From positions 2,404,536-2,468,535 of the forward strand of contig KV748178.1 in NCBI GenBank assembly GCA_001692895.1: a stretch of DNA of 64,000 nucleotides. The letters are read 5' to 3'. The DNA comes from Cenococcum geophilum 1.58 (lineage: Eukaryota > Ascomycota > Dothideomycetes > Gloniales > Gloniaceae). The notes below the pieces were generated by a model. The model saw nothing but the letters and a program-made list of their open reading frames with translations. It was not told the DNA's origin and did not search any database. The position numbers and the translations under genes were made by a program. Below, one piece after another: positions 1-12,854 of the stretch. Each line of letters opens with the position of its first letter. Positions within the stretch are counted from its first letter, which is position 1.

Positions 1-2324
1 TTAACTCCATAAAATCTATTACTAGATAGCAGCTATGCCCTCCAAACCTCGTGCATTAGATGTAGAAGACCGTCTATAAGCTGCTTTAACGGCCTAGCGA
101 ACTAGCGGCCTCTATCGCAGTAAAGAAGCCTGCGCGAATGCCTATATAGTTACTCCCTTTACTTTTTAAAGACGTCTCTAAGGTAAACACCAGCCTTATT
201 AAGTCGCCCACGTTAACTAATATTGTATTACACTAGCTAGCAAAGCAGTAATTGTTTAATACTGTATCTATCTTACTAATACTAGATTTCTATATCGGAT
301 CTACACAATCTGGATAATAGCCGCTATTATCCTATACCGCGAACACTCCTACCTCCCTTGGTACTTTAAGATTTAACCACTAAGTAGAAACTGGGTTAGT
401 TACTTTCTAAAATAATAGGATAAGCTTTAAATCTGCTATATATAGTTAATTAATTAAGAACAAGCCATTGCTAATAATAGTCCCACCCTTATTAGGAAGT
501 TCTTTACCAACTACTTTAATGCTAAAACCTAGTATAATGTTAAAGACAATAATACCTAGAATATAGATAAGACTGGCACCTTAATAGGCTATGTATATAG
601 CGCTAAGGTTATAATATTATGAGGTAGGGCTACTAATTTTAAGACTATTGACGGCTCTAGAGAGTAGGTCTTATAGATTAATTGTATTAGTATAGGGGGG
701 ACGACTATACTACCTTTTATTGTCTTTAAAGGCCATATATATAGTAAGGGAATATAAAAGGACGCTTACGAAGCTCTTAGCGACTATTTAATTGGCCTTA
801 GTAAGAACGGCTAGTTAAATTAAGAAATTGAACTAAAGTGGCTAAAGTACTTTAAGCACTATACCTGGCAAACTAAGGTATAGGAAAGGGCAGTAGCAGA
901 GGTAGTAGAAGAAGAAAGAAATAGTAAATTAATTAGCTATTAACTACTAGTAATAGATGGCTATAGCAGCCATATTAACGTTAACTTTGTTAAATACTAC
1001 TAGAACTATAAGATTATACCTATATATCTGCCTCCGTATTTAACGCACCTACTCTAGCCGCTAGATCTCATTATATTTTCGCCTCTTAAGCGCGTATACT
1101 CTACTAAAGTTGACAAATACGTAGCTTATGGTATTACTGGTATAAATAAAGGCTATTTTATAAAGATTCTTAGTAAGATTTAGCCGCAAATTTATACTAA
1201 AACTTTGATAAAAAGCGCCTTTAAGGCAGTAGGCCTCCTCCCCTATAACCTAAATTAACCCCTTATACGCTGCTCTGCTTAGCCATCTACTCTACCTTAC
1301 CTAGCTAAGGCGACGATTTTATTGTTATCTCTACATCCTCCCCCTTTTAATAGCGCCTTTATTAGATCTCGTTACTAGTAAATAATCCTTTATTTAGAAA
1401 CAACTCTAGAGGTAATAAAGGCCTATATTAATTCGCTAATATAGCACCTATAATCTTTAGAGGATAATCTTAAGTTACTATAGGTGGAAAATAAGGAGCT
1501 GCGGTAACATGCTAATAAAAGGCGGGAAAGGAAGAAGTAAAAGCGGATAGTACTCTCTAAAGAGTTAGTTCTTATACTAGTAGCGGCTTAGGAACTTACT
1601 GCTACTAAGAAAGCTACCGTAAGGGCTAAAGAAGAAGTTAAGATAGCTAGAGATAAGCTATAGAAAAAGCGTTAAATAGTAATTACGCTTAAAAGAGAAT
1701 AGGTAGAAGCCAGGAAGGAAGCTTAAAGAATTGCCGCTAATGTAAAGAAGCTATTTATGCCTTATAATAGAGAGGTAGGGGGCGCAGCAAAGGTGGCAAA
1801 GAAGGCGAAGAAGGCCTTAGACGCTGCCGCCAAGACTACTCGCTAGAAGAACACTACTAAGACCCGCTTAGCGGCTATTAAAGCGGCTAATTAATGGTGG
1901 TTGCATTAATTAACGGCCGAGACACTCCAGAAGCAGGTAAAAGAGTCTTCTTCTACATAGGCCGCAGCTTAAGTCGTTGTTAAGCAACTTTAGGATACAG
2001 CTAAGAAGACGCCAGATCTACTAGATCTACTAAATAACCTCTAAAAAGACTAAGAGGATGACGATATAACCAATAATAAGTCCTTAGATAAGGAGGCTAA
2101 GCTAATTAATGGCGATTGGGGCCAAATTCACCAGCTAATTAAGCCCTAAAACACCAGAAATCGACTTTAGATAGACTTATAAATATATATTTATTGCTTT
2201 AAGACTCCTTACTATTAATGCAATGGTTTGTAATGGTTTTTACTAGTTATTTGCCACTAAATCGGCATTTTGGCGAATTTTGGTGTTTAAATTATGTAAA
2301 ACTCAGGGCTTATGCAAAACCCCG
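1..2324 (+). mobile_element. Degraded pogo/Fot1-like (Tc1-mariner superfamily) DNA transposon
   Basis: The plus strand carries a RIP-damaged DDE transposase frame that opens at an ATG at position 35 (MPSKPRALDVEDRL). It is interrupted throughout by TAG/TAA where Gln or Trp is expected. Around 956 it reads DGYSSHI, the motif around the second catalytic Asp of pogo/Fot1 DDE transposases. Shortly after, LPPYLTHLL-stop-PLD is the usual LPPYxTHxLQPLD block, with CAG read as TAG. The C-terminal part is Lys/Ala-rich and probably coiled coil. The frame ends near 2150. The right terminal repeat may end at CCCCG before a TA at 2325-2326, but the left end lies outside the window, so the repeat pair cannot be checked. 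Superfamily assignment is firm; the ends are not. The element is certainly inactive. Confidence 0.8.
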
Positions 2325-2664
2325 TATACTATGTTACTTAAACCTATAACCTAAATCTAACGGCATAATATTAGGGAGGGCTTATACTAGTAGGAAGGAT
2401 AGATATACTTTAGGAAAGATATAGGGTAAGGCTATAGGGCCTTTAAAGCTCTATAGGCAATATAAAACACCTATAGGGAGGTGCTGCTAAAAATTTAAGG
2501 GGTGTTTTTATAGAGTAGGCGTTGTCTCTAGGCACTAGGGACGGCGTAACTCCTTATTAGACACTTGTTCCACCTTAAAGGAGCTTTAGCAACCCTAATT
2601 AAGCAATCCTACCCCCCTATATATAGTGTATATAGCGGTATCGTTGACTAAGCTTAAGGGAGGG
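2325..2664. other. AT-rich non-coding stretch
   Basis: RIP-type sequence with high TpA. I see no coding potential and no repeat beyond short purine-rich runs. It separates the pogo-like element from the solo LTR. Confidence 0.5.
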
Positions 2665-2846
2665 TGTTGGAAAACAAGCCCGCAACGATATCACGTGATA
2701 AGACTTATGGGAGAAAGCTCTTGGCAGGAATCTGACCAATCAGACAACTTCGACCGGCAGTCGAAGTTCCTTGAAATTTCTTCAACCACCTATATAGAAA
2801 ATAAGCAATACACAGAGTTTTAGCCCCATGACCTCATATTCCAACA
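2665..2846. mobile_element. Solo LTR (182 bp) of an LTR retrotransposon, lightly mutated
   Basis: The segment begins TGTTGGAA and ends TTCCAACA, a perfect 8-bp terminal inverted repeat of the TG...CA type expected of an LTR. It contains a TATATAGAAAA box-like sequence about 60 bp before its right end. No internal retrotransposon sequence follows, so it is a solo LTR. The flanking 5-mers (GAGGG and CTAAT) do not match, so the target duplication is lost or the original insertion was rearranged. CpA dinucleotides survive, unlike in the neighbouring transposons, so it is probably young or too short for RIP. The superfamily is undetermined; copia is possible from the TGTTGG end. Confidence 0.65.
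2746..2769 (-). repeat. 24-bp dyad shared with five LTR-retrotransposon sites
   Basis: Arms AACTTCGAC and GTCGAAGTT face each other across a 5-bp centre, inside the solo LTR. The same dyad and part of its flank (CTGATTGGTCAGATTC on the minus strand) occur before the 3' LTRs of the copia and chromovirus elements in this window. This is the least mutated copy. Confidence 0.7.
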
Positions 2847-3035
2847 CTAATACCATTCAAGGCTTCTACACCAGCCAACCAATACCGGGTCGCAAAGCGA
2901 GATCGAGATCTACAGTATTTTATTGCTAGGTAGCTTATCACCTAAAACACATCTTGGGCTTATTGTTCGATATGATAACCCCACCATCTACTCACCACCT
3001 GTTATTCTCGGCTAGTCACGTGAGTGACCCACATT

Positions 3036-5183
3036 ATGGAATGCTTGTCTCCGTCCGAGGAATTGCAGTTATGCGAAGGATGTTACTCCCTACAGTTGGA
3101 GACACGCTTGCTTCCTCGACGTTCTAGTGGAGCACCCCTCGAACGAATGTCCATCAAACTCAATCCTGATCAATGTCGACTATGCAGTCTTATCAACAAG
3201 TGGCTCCTTAGGCTCGGGCCGGAAACATATACGACTCCAGGCAGTGGGAAAGCCTTTGAGCCATTTCTGGGCACAGGGACCAGTGACAAGAAAACTAGCG
3301 ACGGTTGTAGTGAAGTAGTTCGGCGCTTCGATGCGCTTTTAGCATCTTCACGCCAAATCACTGTTGTCAAGTTCTGGCCTTGCATGTTTCCCGTACCAAG
3401 CCTTCGTCGCCTTTGTGATACGAATTATCGTCAAGCCTTATCATTTCCAACCGGTCGTTTAATCGAACCTTTGGTGGACGTCCGCCTGTTCAGGCATTGG
3501 ATGCACCTATGCTCTCGTCTACATGGCGACGCTTGCTCTCGGCCAACTTGGGTGATGGCTGAGGATGATATACCATTTAACTTCCGGCTCATCGACGTTA
3601 AAGCAGGCTGCATTGTTGACTCGCCTGTGAAACCTCTATATTTCATTCTCAGTTACGTTTGGGGTCCTTCTAAGAACGACCTTTGTGCAACGAAGTCAAA
3701 TATAGATGATTTGAAGAAGCCGCACAGTCTCAACCAAAAGCTCCTACCTCAGACCATTCTCGACGCCATGAACCTTGTCAGCGATCTTGGCGTTCAGTAT
3801 CTGTGGGTTGATAGACTGTGTATTTTGCAGGATGATGATAACGACAAGTCAATTCAAATCCCTCAAATGGATATCATATATTCATTGGCAAAACTCACTA
3901 TTATTGCGGCCAGCGGCTCAAGCGCACACGAGGGAGTTGCAGGACTGTCTACCTCGCGCAAGGTGGATCAGGATATTTGCCCAATCTCATCAAAAGTTGC
4001 TCTAATGACTATTCCTCTGGAGAACAAATTTCCCGCCTACACATATAGCAGCCGTGGTTGGACTCAACAGGAGCGAATACTTTCTCGTCGGGCCCTTATG
4101 TTCACTGAAAGCCAGGCATTTTGGTCGTGCAGTTGCGCTGATTGGACTGAAAGATTCTGCCTCGAACCAAGCGGTTCAGGCTTCGAAGACAGTCCGTGGG
4201 AGGTCCCCAGAGTTCTGTTGGGAAGTTATGAGCGTAGTGAGTTCTATCGCGATTTCGGCCGCGAGCAATACAGCACTCTTCCTCGCTTTTACGCACTCAA
4301 GAGCTTTACAAACGAATCAGATGCCCTGGATGCAATAGCTGGACTCCTTCGTAGGATATCCCGCGTTACAGGTGATGACTTCTATTGGGGCCACAACTTG
4401 TGCTGTTTCTTCGATCAATCGCTTAGCTGGAGGAAATCGAAAATCGAAATCGCACGGAGAAAAGCGATGGCACCCATTCGTGGTGTAACCTCTTCATACT
4501 CTGTGCCATTTCCAAGTTGGTCTTGGCTTGGCTGGAAGGCGGCCATCAAATTTGTCCTTGATTTGCAGCTCATCTCTGTTCCCGGCGCTAGGCTTAGCCC
4601 GGAGATTGACTTCTATCATCTGGATATTAATGGAAGAGCTAAGCGCCTCGTGCAGCCGGCTGCTAACGTCGACTCCACACTGGTAGACTACTCGAGGCTT
4701 TTGCAGAATGGTTCTTCTGGAAGCTGGAAGAGTGACACGTACCTCACAAATCACGATTTCCCTAAAGATGTGCCTTTTAAAGATAGCGGCCGTCTTGTTT
4801 TCTGGACGAGTCACGCGGAGCTATCTATAAAGGCTGAACCAAGGGTTCGCCTTGGCTGTGTGCGCCTCAAGATTGTGTCTTCTGACGGTGTAAAAGTCGG
4901 CCAGATCGACGAGTTAACTTTAGCCTCTGATTATGGGATGGCTTGGCCATTTATCAAATACGACGAATCTGTATTACAATCAATTATTGTAATATCTCGC
5001 AAATACAAGAAAGAAAGCCATCAAGGTATTCAGATACTGGCAGCACAGCCAATACTGAATGTCATGTGGGTAAATTGGGAAGATGCGGAGAAAAAGACTG
5101 CTTCGAGAATATCCGTTGGTGAAGTGAGTGAGCAAGCTTGGATCGACGTCAAAAGGGATTGGAGGCTAGTAACCCTACAGTGA
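3036..5183 (+). CDS. HET-domain (heterokaryon incompatibility) protein
   Basis: An intronless frame of 715 residues. The start is the first in-frame ATG (MECLSPSEE); the frame also opens four codons upstream, but only with GTG. A HET domain (Pfam PF06985 family) runs from about residue 200 to 360. SYVWG lies near 206-210, followed by LPQTILDAMNLVSDLG, WVDRLCILQDD near 257-267 and LTIIAASG, and then the later signature RGWTQQERILSRRALMF. The N-terminus has a Cys-rich segment (CEGC, then CRLC), and the C-terminal half is unrecognised. HET proteins trigger growth arrest or cell death when unlike fungal individuals fuse; the partner of this one is unknown. Length and motif order fit the family. 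CpA content is normal, so the gene has escaped RIP although both sides are transposon. It is probably functional, but expression cannot be judged. Confidence 0.93.
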   Translation: MECLSPSEELQLCEGCYSLQLETRLLPRRSSGAPLERMSIKLNPDQCRLCSLINKWLLRLGPETYTTPGSGKAFEPFLGTGTSDKKTSDGCSEVVRRFDALLASSRQITVVKFWPCMFPVPSLRRLCDTNYRQALSFPTGRLIEPLVDVRLFRHWMHLCSRLHGDACSRPTWVMAEDDIPFNFRLIDVKAGCIVDSPVKPLYFILSYVWGPSKNDLCATKSNIDDLKKPHSLNQKLLPQTILDAMNLVSDLGVQYLWVDRLCILQDDDNDKSIQIPQMDIIYSLAKLTIIAASGSSAHEGVAGLSTSRKVDQDICPISSKVALMTIPLENKFPAYTYSSRGWTQQERILSRRALMFTESQAFWSCSCADWTERFCLEPSGSGFEDSPWEVPRVLLGSYERSEFYRDFGREQYSTLPRFYALKSFTNESDALDAIAGLLRRISRVTGDDFYWGHNLCCFFDQSLSWRKSKIEIARRKAMAPIRGVTSSYSVPFPSWSWLGWKAAIKFVLDLQLISVPGARLSPEIDFYHLDINGRAKRLVQPAANVDSTLVDYSRLLQNGSSGSWKSDTYLTNHDFPKDVPFKDSGRLVFWTSHAELSIKAEPRVRLGCVRLKIVSSDGVKVGQIDELTLASDYGMAWPFIKYDESVLQSIIVISRKYKKESHQGIQILAAQPILNVMWVNWEDAEKKTASRISVGEVSEQAWIDVKRDWRLVTLQ

Positions 5184-5640
5184 TCATCGGTGAGTATATG
5201 ATGGAGCGATATTATCGTCCAAACATCAATTGCGGCTGAGTGGAATATGATCTCAAAGCACGATTCTATGATTTACGACTGAATGTTAATCGGGTTAATG
5301 ATATTGTCTTTACCATGCCCCGCGACCCAGTGATGCAACTGGTTTGGATAGGATACAAAAATGAGGCAAAAACCAATCCAGATTTCGAATCAAAGCTTTA
5401 AACCGGTTATATAACCGGTTTAACCAATTAGAACCAAATATAAGATATAGATTTAGGGGCGATCTAGTGTACAGAAAGGTAGGAAAGCTAAAAGGAAGCC
5501 ACGACGTCGTTAAGAAAATATAAAGAGCCTATAGAGCCTCCGCAAAGTCAGTAAAAAATACCAATAGTATTAATTATTGTACGTACTATCGCGAGCCTTG
5601 GCATGGTATTAAGCCTTAATTAATTCTTAATTAGTGTATA
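5184..5640. other. 3' flank of the HET gene and left edge of the hAT region
   Basis: The first 200 bases are ordinary, unmutated sequence, probably the 3' UTR and spacer. The switch to TpA-rich sequence comes just after a 26-bp palindrome at 5398-5423. No further gene is visible. Confidence 0.5.
5398..5423. repeat. Perfect 26-bp palindrome
   Basis: Every base pairs with its mirror. The core is AACCGGTTAT followed by ATAACCGGTT, with TTA and TAA outside. It marks the border between the gene island and the mutated hAT block and may be the outer end of that element, but no partner copy was found. Confidence 0.8.
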
Positions 5641-7003
5641 TTTTACCTTAGTGTCGCCTTAATCGTCATCTTCATCTAAGCTCTTATCTACTCCCTTATA
5701 TGCTTCCTTAACTGCCTCCTCTCCCTCCTGCTCATCAATATTAGAATCGTTACCTTTATTAAAGGCTCCGGGCTCTAGGCGCCCAAACCATAACTTAAGG
5801 CACTTATTCGCTTTAATAATGTCGGCTTTAAGGCAATTACGAGAGTTAGTAATTAGATACTTTGCGGAACTAAATACGCGTTTATATTTAGCGCTTATTA
5901 ATAATATAGCTAATATATTAAGGGCAAACCTAGTAAGATTTAGTTATAAAAGGTAGAGGCTATTCTAATAGGCTAGAGGATTAGTAACTTCCTCTGGGTT
6001 GCTTTTAATATAAGCTTAATAGGCGTCTAATTTACTGCAAGGTACAGATTTAATTTATAATTTTTTAGGTTACTAAAAGTCTTACCTTATATAAAGCTAA
6101 TTAGGGTAGGTGGTGTAGTAGTTATAGGAGTACTATACTTATCCTTATACTCCTTTAGCTAGAGCTCCTCTATAAGGCCTTATACGCTATAATTAATTAA
6201 ATCCTTAGGATTACTAATAAGCTAATACTTCTTATTCTTATCTTAATTAAATCGCTAATAAAACTACTACTACTTCTTATTTAATAAAAGCACCTAAGCT
6301 GCATAATAAGCAGCGCTATTATCTACCATATTATAGTACTCCTCGCACTTCCCCTAAGATATATAGGCAGCTACTTTAAGGTAGGTATATTCCTTATAAT
6401 TACTATACTATTCGCGGTATTCTTTAAAATTAATTTAGGCGTTTTATATATAATTAAGAAGCTAATCTATTATAGTAAACTAGCGGTAAAGCGTATACTT
6501 ATAGCCCTAGCTATATATAGTTACTTTATAGAAAGGTTATAGTACGGATAAGAGCTTCTTAAAAAGGAACTAGTAATGTGGTATAAGGTGATTATTCTTA
6601 ATTCTATCGCCACGCTTTAGTATATAGATATTATAAAACTTCTAAATATAAAACTTATAATTTATTACTTATATAATAAAGAAAAAATAGAAATTCTATT
6701 ATATGGTGTTGCTTTATATAAGCTATAGAGTAGTAAATAAGAATATTTTAATATATTAAATATTGCGACTATAGCCTAGAGTAATATAAAATCCAGCGCC
6801 GGCTCTAATTAAACCCCTATCTTATAACGTTATATAGAGGGAATAACGCTAATGCAAAAATTAACTCTAGATTTTGGGTTTAGATTTTAATACTTATCTA
6901 GAGTTTATTAAAATTAACCTAACTACTACCAATTTTAATACTCTTAAACTCCTCTTAATATTATAGCGATATTTTAATATACCTAATAATATTATAAAGT
7001 TAT

Positions 7004-7219
7004 TATTGGTTACATAAGGGGATATCCCGTAGCTACGGTTCGTAGATAATATAATAATTGTTCTGTGTTCTTCTTAAAGAAAGGGGTGAGGAACTTAAGG
7101 TTCCTCACCACGCTAGTGCCGCGGCGGCACGTGATGGTAACTTGCCGCACGTAACGGCAACTTACTATACGTGACGGCAATATGCCTTATATAGTAACCA
7201 TTTACCTTTATTCCTAATA
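7004..7219 (-). repeat. 3' LTR of copia A (216 bp)
   Basis: It pairs with 12855-13070 at the same length. It contains a near-perfect GGTGAGGAAC... palindrome at 7085-7109 and a repeated GTGACGGCAA-like motif. Confidence 0.9.
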
Positions 7220-7387
7220 CTGGCAACTCTTCTTTTGTAGTTGCTATCTATATATATATACCGCTTAACTAGCGGAATAAAAATTAATCCTCCTTACTTA
7301 CTATTGCCATTATAATATAAGTCTCGCTATCCCAAAATTTGCCTCTTAGCATGTGGTACTTTCTTACTTATAAGTTATAGGTAGGTA

Positions 7388-7534
7388 TCTTATTAGTAGA
7401 GCCGCTAAGGCGCTAGCGGTAAGTAAGCCAATAGTGATTTTCTATCTTAGGGATAGAAAATCCTAATTAGCTAGTTTAAGTTAGGGTTTATAGAATCTAA
7501 CTAATTAAACAACTTTAACCGCTGGTTAAAGTTC
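7388..7534 (-). repeat. Shorter copy of the shared 3' module in copia A
   Basis: On the minus strand it holds both dyads of the 194-bp module seen in copia B and chromovirus C: an AACTTTAACC/GGTTAAAGTT-type dyad at 7511-7533 and a GATTTTCTATC/GATAGAAAATC dyad at 7436-7462. The stretch between them is shorter than in the other two copies. Confidence 0.75.
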
Positions 7535-10500
7535 CTGGATATCTTAAGACCTTATATAACTAAGAAATTTCTAGGGACTCCCTTTTAACCTAACCTTTAA
7601 CTTATATATATAGAGTATTTATATTAACAAACGTCTTTAGTGCCTTATTTAGGTTCGCCTTTATTATTACATCTACTAGGTTATCTTAGCTATTAATCTA
7701 TTAAATCTTAAAGAGTTCTTAACGCTCGTAGGATTGCTAAAGTACTATAATATTAATTATAAGGCGCTTCTCCTTTGTGATACCGAGCTTAACTAAATAC
7801 TTATAGAGGGAAAATAAATCGGTGTATATAATTATAGGGATAATAGGAAGTTTAAGTTAATCTATAATTATCTTTAGGGTAGTTCCAATTGTAATTGCTA
7901 TATTAACTCCGCTAACTATTTTATATATCTCTAACGCCAAAACACTTTGGGTAATACGCTTACTCTTAGTTAAGCTTTAATAGATAAGATTGCTATAGAT
8001 TATAAAGTTATTCTCTCTAGTAAATTTATTTATAATAATAATTTTATATCCTAACTAAGAGCTAAAATCTTTATTATTTGCGAATGATCTATTAATAAAT
8101 ATAAAGAGCTTAGCGGTAGGAAGATTAATAGGTATATAGAGTAGTCCCTAATTAAAATGGTTTATTTACTAGAAAAGACGCTTATTTAGGGCAAGGATAT
8201 TATCCTTAATTAGTTCCTAGTATTAAGCCGTAATAGAGAGATTAAATAAAGCCTTAGGTTAATAAATAGAAGCAATATAAGCTCCGCGAGCACGTTGCTC
8301 TATATATCCTTACTTTAGAGAATTAATGTTAATAATGTTAATCTTCTTACCTTAACCCTTTTAGCGTAAAGCAATGAAATCCTTATTTAGGGAGAGGATA
8401 TATCTATTAAAGAGTAATAGTGTTGTTAAGTTAAGCTTTTCCTTTAGCTTTACCATAAGATTTGCCTTTACTAGCTTATCCTCTTTAAGAGCTAAAAATT
8501 GGTCGTCTCCTAAGATAATTATATTATTAGTTTATATACTAACGATTCCAAATAGGGTTCCCGTAGTTATAATAAGGAAGTAGGGATTAAATATAGAAGT
8601 AGTTATTAAAAGCTTCTCTTTATAGTGCTTACTATAGGTAGCCCACTAGTAAGTTCCTACCTCTATAATTCTATATAATAGCTTAAGCACAACTATAATC
8701 GTGTCTTTAGAATACTAGTAGCGAATTTACTCTAAAAGGTATGCTAATATTAAGCGCTAAAGGTGCGTCTCTAATTAGGTATAAGCTTAAGTAATATCTT
8801 ATAAATAAACTGCCATTTTATTCTTTATTAAGGAGGGAGCTAATATAATAATGACTTGCTAACTAGCTCGTTAAATTATAGGAGATTGTATAAGAATTAT
8901 CTCTTTACTATTATCGTTATAACCTTAGATAATAAGCCTTAATTTCTTAAATAGGGCGTTAGTAGCTTTGCCCTTAATCTTATTAACTATTCTTAACTTA
9001 AAGATGCAAACTCTATTGAACTTAGTAGGGTTATATTTCTTAAATTTAAAGACTCCTCTTGTAATAAGACCGTTAATCTCCTGCTTATTAGATGCTTGGA
9101 AAGGAGCTCCTAGGGTTATAATATGACCTTCCTTTCGGAACTATTTTGCGAGCTTAAAGTTAGCCTTCTCTTTAGCTGTCATAAAGGCCATTAATAACTT
9201 GACTTCATTCTTAATAGCGGCAATAAATTATTCTTTAAAATTAATAAGGTATTGGCGATTTCGTGATCCCTTTAGGCGACCTCTACCGCATCGTAGTTGT
9301 GGCGCATCTACTATAATTATATTGGGATTATAGTCGCCTTCTAGAGTATATTAATCGTAGTTCTCTTCTAGGGTATCTTCTAGGGCATCCTATAAAGGCT
9401 TAGAATTGTTATCTTTATAGTAAGGCTTAATAATAGTTAAACGGAATTAGGTAGGTCTATAAGGCATCTAAATAGTATAAGTTTAACTATTAATTACAAT
9501 GAGTTAATATAGGCCTAACTATCCTCCCCTTTTACGCTATACGCGTACTTTAGACTAGAGTGGTAGATTAAGCGCAGTTAAGGTATTTAGGCTATTTCTT
9601 ATTCCTAGTGCGTTATTAACCTAGCGTATGGCATAGAGGCGTCGCACCTCTTTTATTGCCTTATAAATTGCCTTAGCTTATTATATAACGGAGGGAGATA
9701 GTAGAGAATTGTTAGTTATTTATAGGTAGGCGCTAAAGACTAGTAATATAGGTATAAGTCCATCCGGGCTAGCGGAATTATTAATAGCTTTAATAGCCAT
9801 TTATAAGGTAAGTTCTTCGCTAGCGTCCTTTAGTTCTAAAGAGATAATCTTATATACGCGGCGTAATGGTGCGTAATATCGCTCTACTTTTTTAATACTA
9901 TTATATGCCTTAATAGGGACTTCCTTAACCTTAATTACTATTGCCTTTATTTATTATCGGAACTCTATAGATAAAAAGTTCTTTCCTATATTATAGACGA
10001 TTTAATTAGGGGGTCCTAGGTAGACATTAATCCAATATAATTAAAGGGTATCCTATACGTTCCTAGCTGATATATCCTTTAAGAATTATGCGGCTTAAAA
10101 GGAGGTTAAGAAGTTAACAACTTAGAGTACTAGCTTATCGCTAAGATATATAACGTCGACAATAATATAAAAGTTAAAGTTATAGTTATCTTTAAGGGTA
10201 AACTTAAATTGGCTAGGGGACCTCTAGTTTATTTAGCAGTAGTAATAGTATTTTATAAGATACTTAATTGCCTTAACCTTAACTTTATAGCCTACTTACT
10301 AAAGAACCCTAAGCAATTAGTAAACTAATAGGTAACTAAAATAATAGTGTAGTTGGCGTAACTCTAACTTAGTTAAATGGCTTTAAGCAATACTCTTTTC
10401 TAGTTATTAAAGGAGCAGCTAAGGGTAACCCTACTTACGTATAATAGGCACCCAATTATCTCCCTATATAAGTATATTCTTAAGGTTATTAAGCTTAACG

Positions 10501-11442
10501 CCTAGTTTATTTATATCTCTAATATAAAATAGAAATAGGGTATTTATGGGAATAACGTGAAAAGTAATATACCCTAAGGGGGTTTAAACCCTAATTATGC
10601 TAAGAGAGATCACAATACCTTTACTAAAACGAATCGTGTATTAGCCTACTATTAAATAGTTAATCTAAACAGAGCTATTAAGCTACTAAAGGGCTTAAAC
10701 TTAAGGTTCTCCTACTATAGATACTCCTACGGCTCTAGTATCCGGCATAATACCATAGAAGATATTCGCCGAGTATCTGTCATTAAAGGAAAACGCAAAG
10801 CTCTCCTTTAGCTCGTTAAAGATATCTAACTTTATAATAAAATAGAGTGTAAATTAGTTATTAAGAACAGCAACGGTTTATATACTATTTACCTTACTAT
10901 ATTTAGTAAAGTATTAGTTAGGTAAGTAGTTCTTAATTTCTATATCTATAAGGAGCTGTTTAGTCTCATTAACCTCACACTTAAGGTCTTCTACGCCTTT
11001 ATATTAAACTAAGAAGCTTTAGAAGTAGGCTATAGTAACCTCGCAATTTCTAATATTTCTTATACTCTAACGGAACTTATTATATACCTCTTTTCGCTTA
11101 TTAAGGGAGTATCTAGTTAACTAGCAATTTGGCTTCTTACAAACGTAGTACTTCTTCTAGTAATTACTTTAAAATAAACCTCCACCGGGACCTCCACGGT
11201 TGCCTTATAGTTAACATTAATTATACCCTCTTCTATATTCCCTACTACGGCTACTATATATTTAATCAGTCTAGTTATAATTATATTAGTTAGGAATATT
11301 TAGTTAAGTAGGGTTTTTAGTATAGAACTGTTAAGATTCTTATATTTGCATTATAGTACTTACGGCGGAGCGTAGCTTAGTATATACTCCTTTAAACGTA
11401 TTTATAGGTTTATATAGCGCCAAGTTATACTTAGGAACGCTA

Positions 11443-11507
11443 NGGNATNCTAAGATAACCTAGTCCCTTAGGCTNTTCTTATTTTAGTAAGTTTTANTAA
11501 GGCTANN
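11443..11507. other. Cluster of seven ambiguous bases
   Basis: Seven N positions lie within 65 bp inside copia A. A similar cluster occurs in chromovirus D. Isolated N's scattered among called bases suggest conflicting reads from near-identical copies rather than a scaffold gap. Confidence 0.85.
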
Positions 11508-12854
11508 TTAGATTTTCTAGAGTTTATTAAAGAGTAGTTAAAGGCACTCTAAATAAGTCTTTATTGGGTTAAAAGCGATAACTCTTTAGAATATAGTCTT
11601 TTGCTATTTAGACATATAAAGCTAGCGATTCTTATTAGTCTTAAAGTAGGCTCTAGTAAGCTAAAGCATTATATTAAAGCTATAGTTTTTACCTATAATA
11701 TAGTTATAATAGAATGTTACTGCCTGTCCCTTTAATATAATAGAGAAAGCGTAGTAGTACTAGTGGCGTTAAATTTTAACCTTATTGCAACAGTTATAGA
11801 AGACCTATAGTTTTGCTCTAAGTATATTATATAGTTCTCCTCCAAACTTCTTCTCTTTATCTAAATATACCTTTATTAGATTTGTAATTTCTTATAGTAG
11901 AGGCTTACTAGTTAGCTAGAGTAGAGGAGGTAAAGGCGGAGCAACTCTAAGTAGGAGAGCACCTTTAGGTAGGGAAGTAGCTCTAGGTAGGGGGTTAGTG
12001 TTCTAGGGGTTTTAATATAAATTAAAGTTGCCTTCTAAAGAATATAGGTTGTTTTTAGGTTTCTATAGTTAACGTATAATCTTAGCTTTCGTCTATATTA
12101 GTTTATTTATACTAGTAATAACGGCCTAAATATTACTAGTAATTGGGTTACCGTTCTTAGTAATATATACCCTATTCCTATAGAGGAAGTCTTAAAAATC
12201 CTAAATAATATTAATGTTGCTAAGTGCCTAGGTATCAGCAGTCCATCCTATAAAATCCTCCTTAAAATACTCCTATAGTTATAAGTCGGCGTAATATTTA
12301 TTTCGGTAGAATATAATATAGTATAGAAGAAAGCCGTTAACTTGTTTTACGGTATAAGTTATTATATTAAAGGCAAATTCGTCCTAGTCTTTATTAATAA
12401 GTTTCGCGTACTTAGCTACCCCTAGTAGTAAGGAGTCTTTCCAGTTATTTAAAGTAGGCGTAGCTATATTTTTAGAGGGAGGGAAGTATTATTAGTATAG
12501 GGATTGTTATTTAGTACGCGTTTATGATATATATTTGTCGTTTAGTACGCATTTATAACATATATTTGCGATTATAGGGCTTAGAACTAGTTCTAGCCTT
12601 AAATCGCAAAGACTTATAAAGTATGTTATTCTGCGTAATAGACGCAAGAATCCGTAATCTTAGAAAGGCTTAGGACTAGTTTTAGCCTTTAAATCCTTAG
12701 ATTTATGGAAGAGTTCTATTTAAGGTTTAGGACTAGTTTTAACCTTAAAAGACAGTTTCCTCTAGCACGAGTAGCACTGGTATAGTAGCTTATCTCTTCT
12801 TAGTGGAATACCTTGCTATTCTATAATATAACAGTAAAGTTAACCATTAATTAG

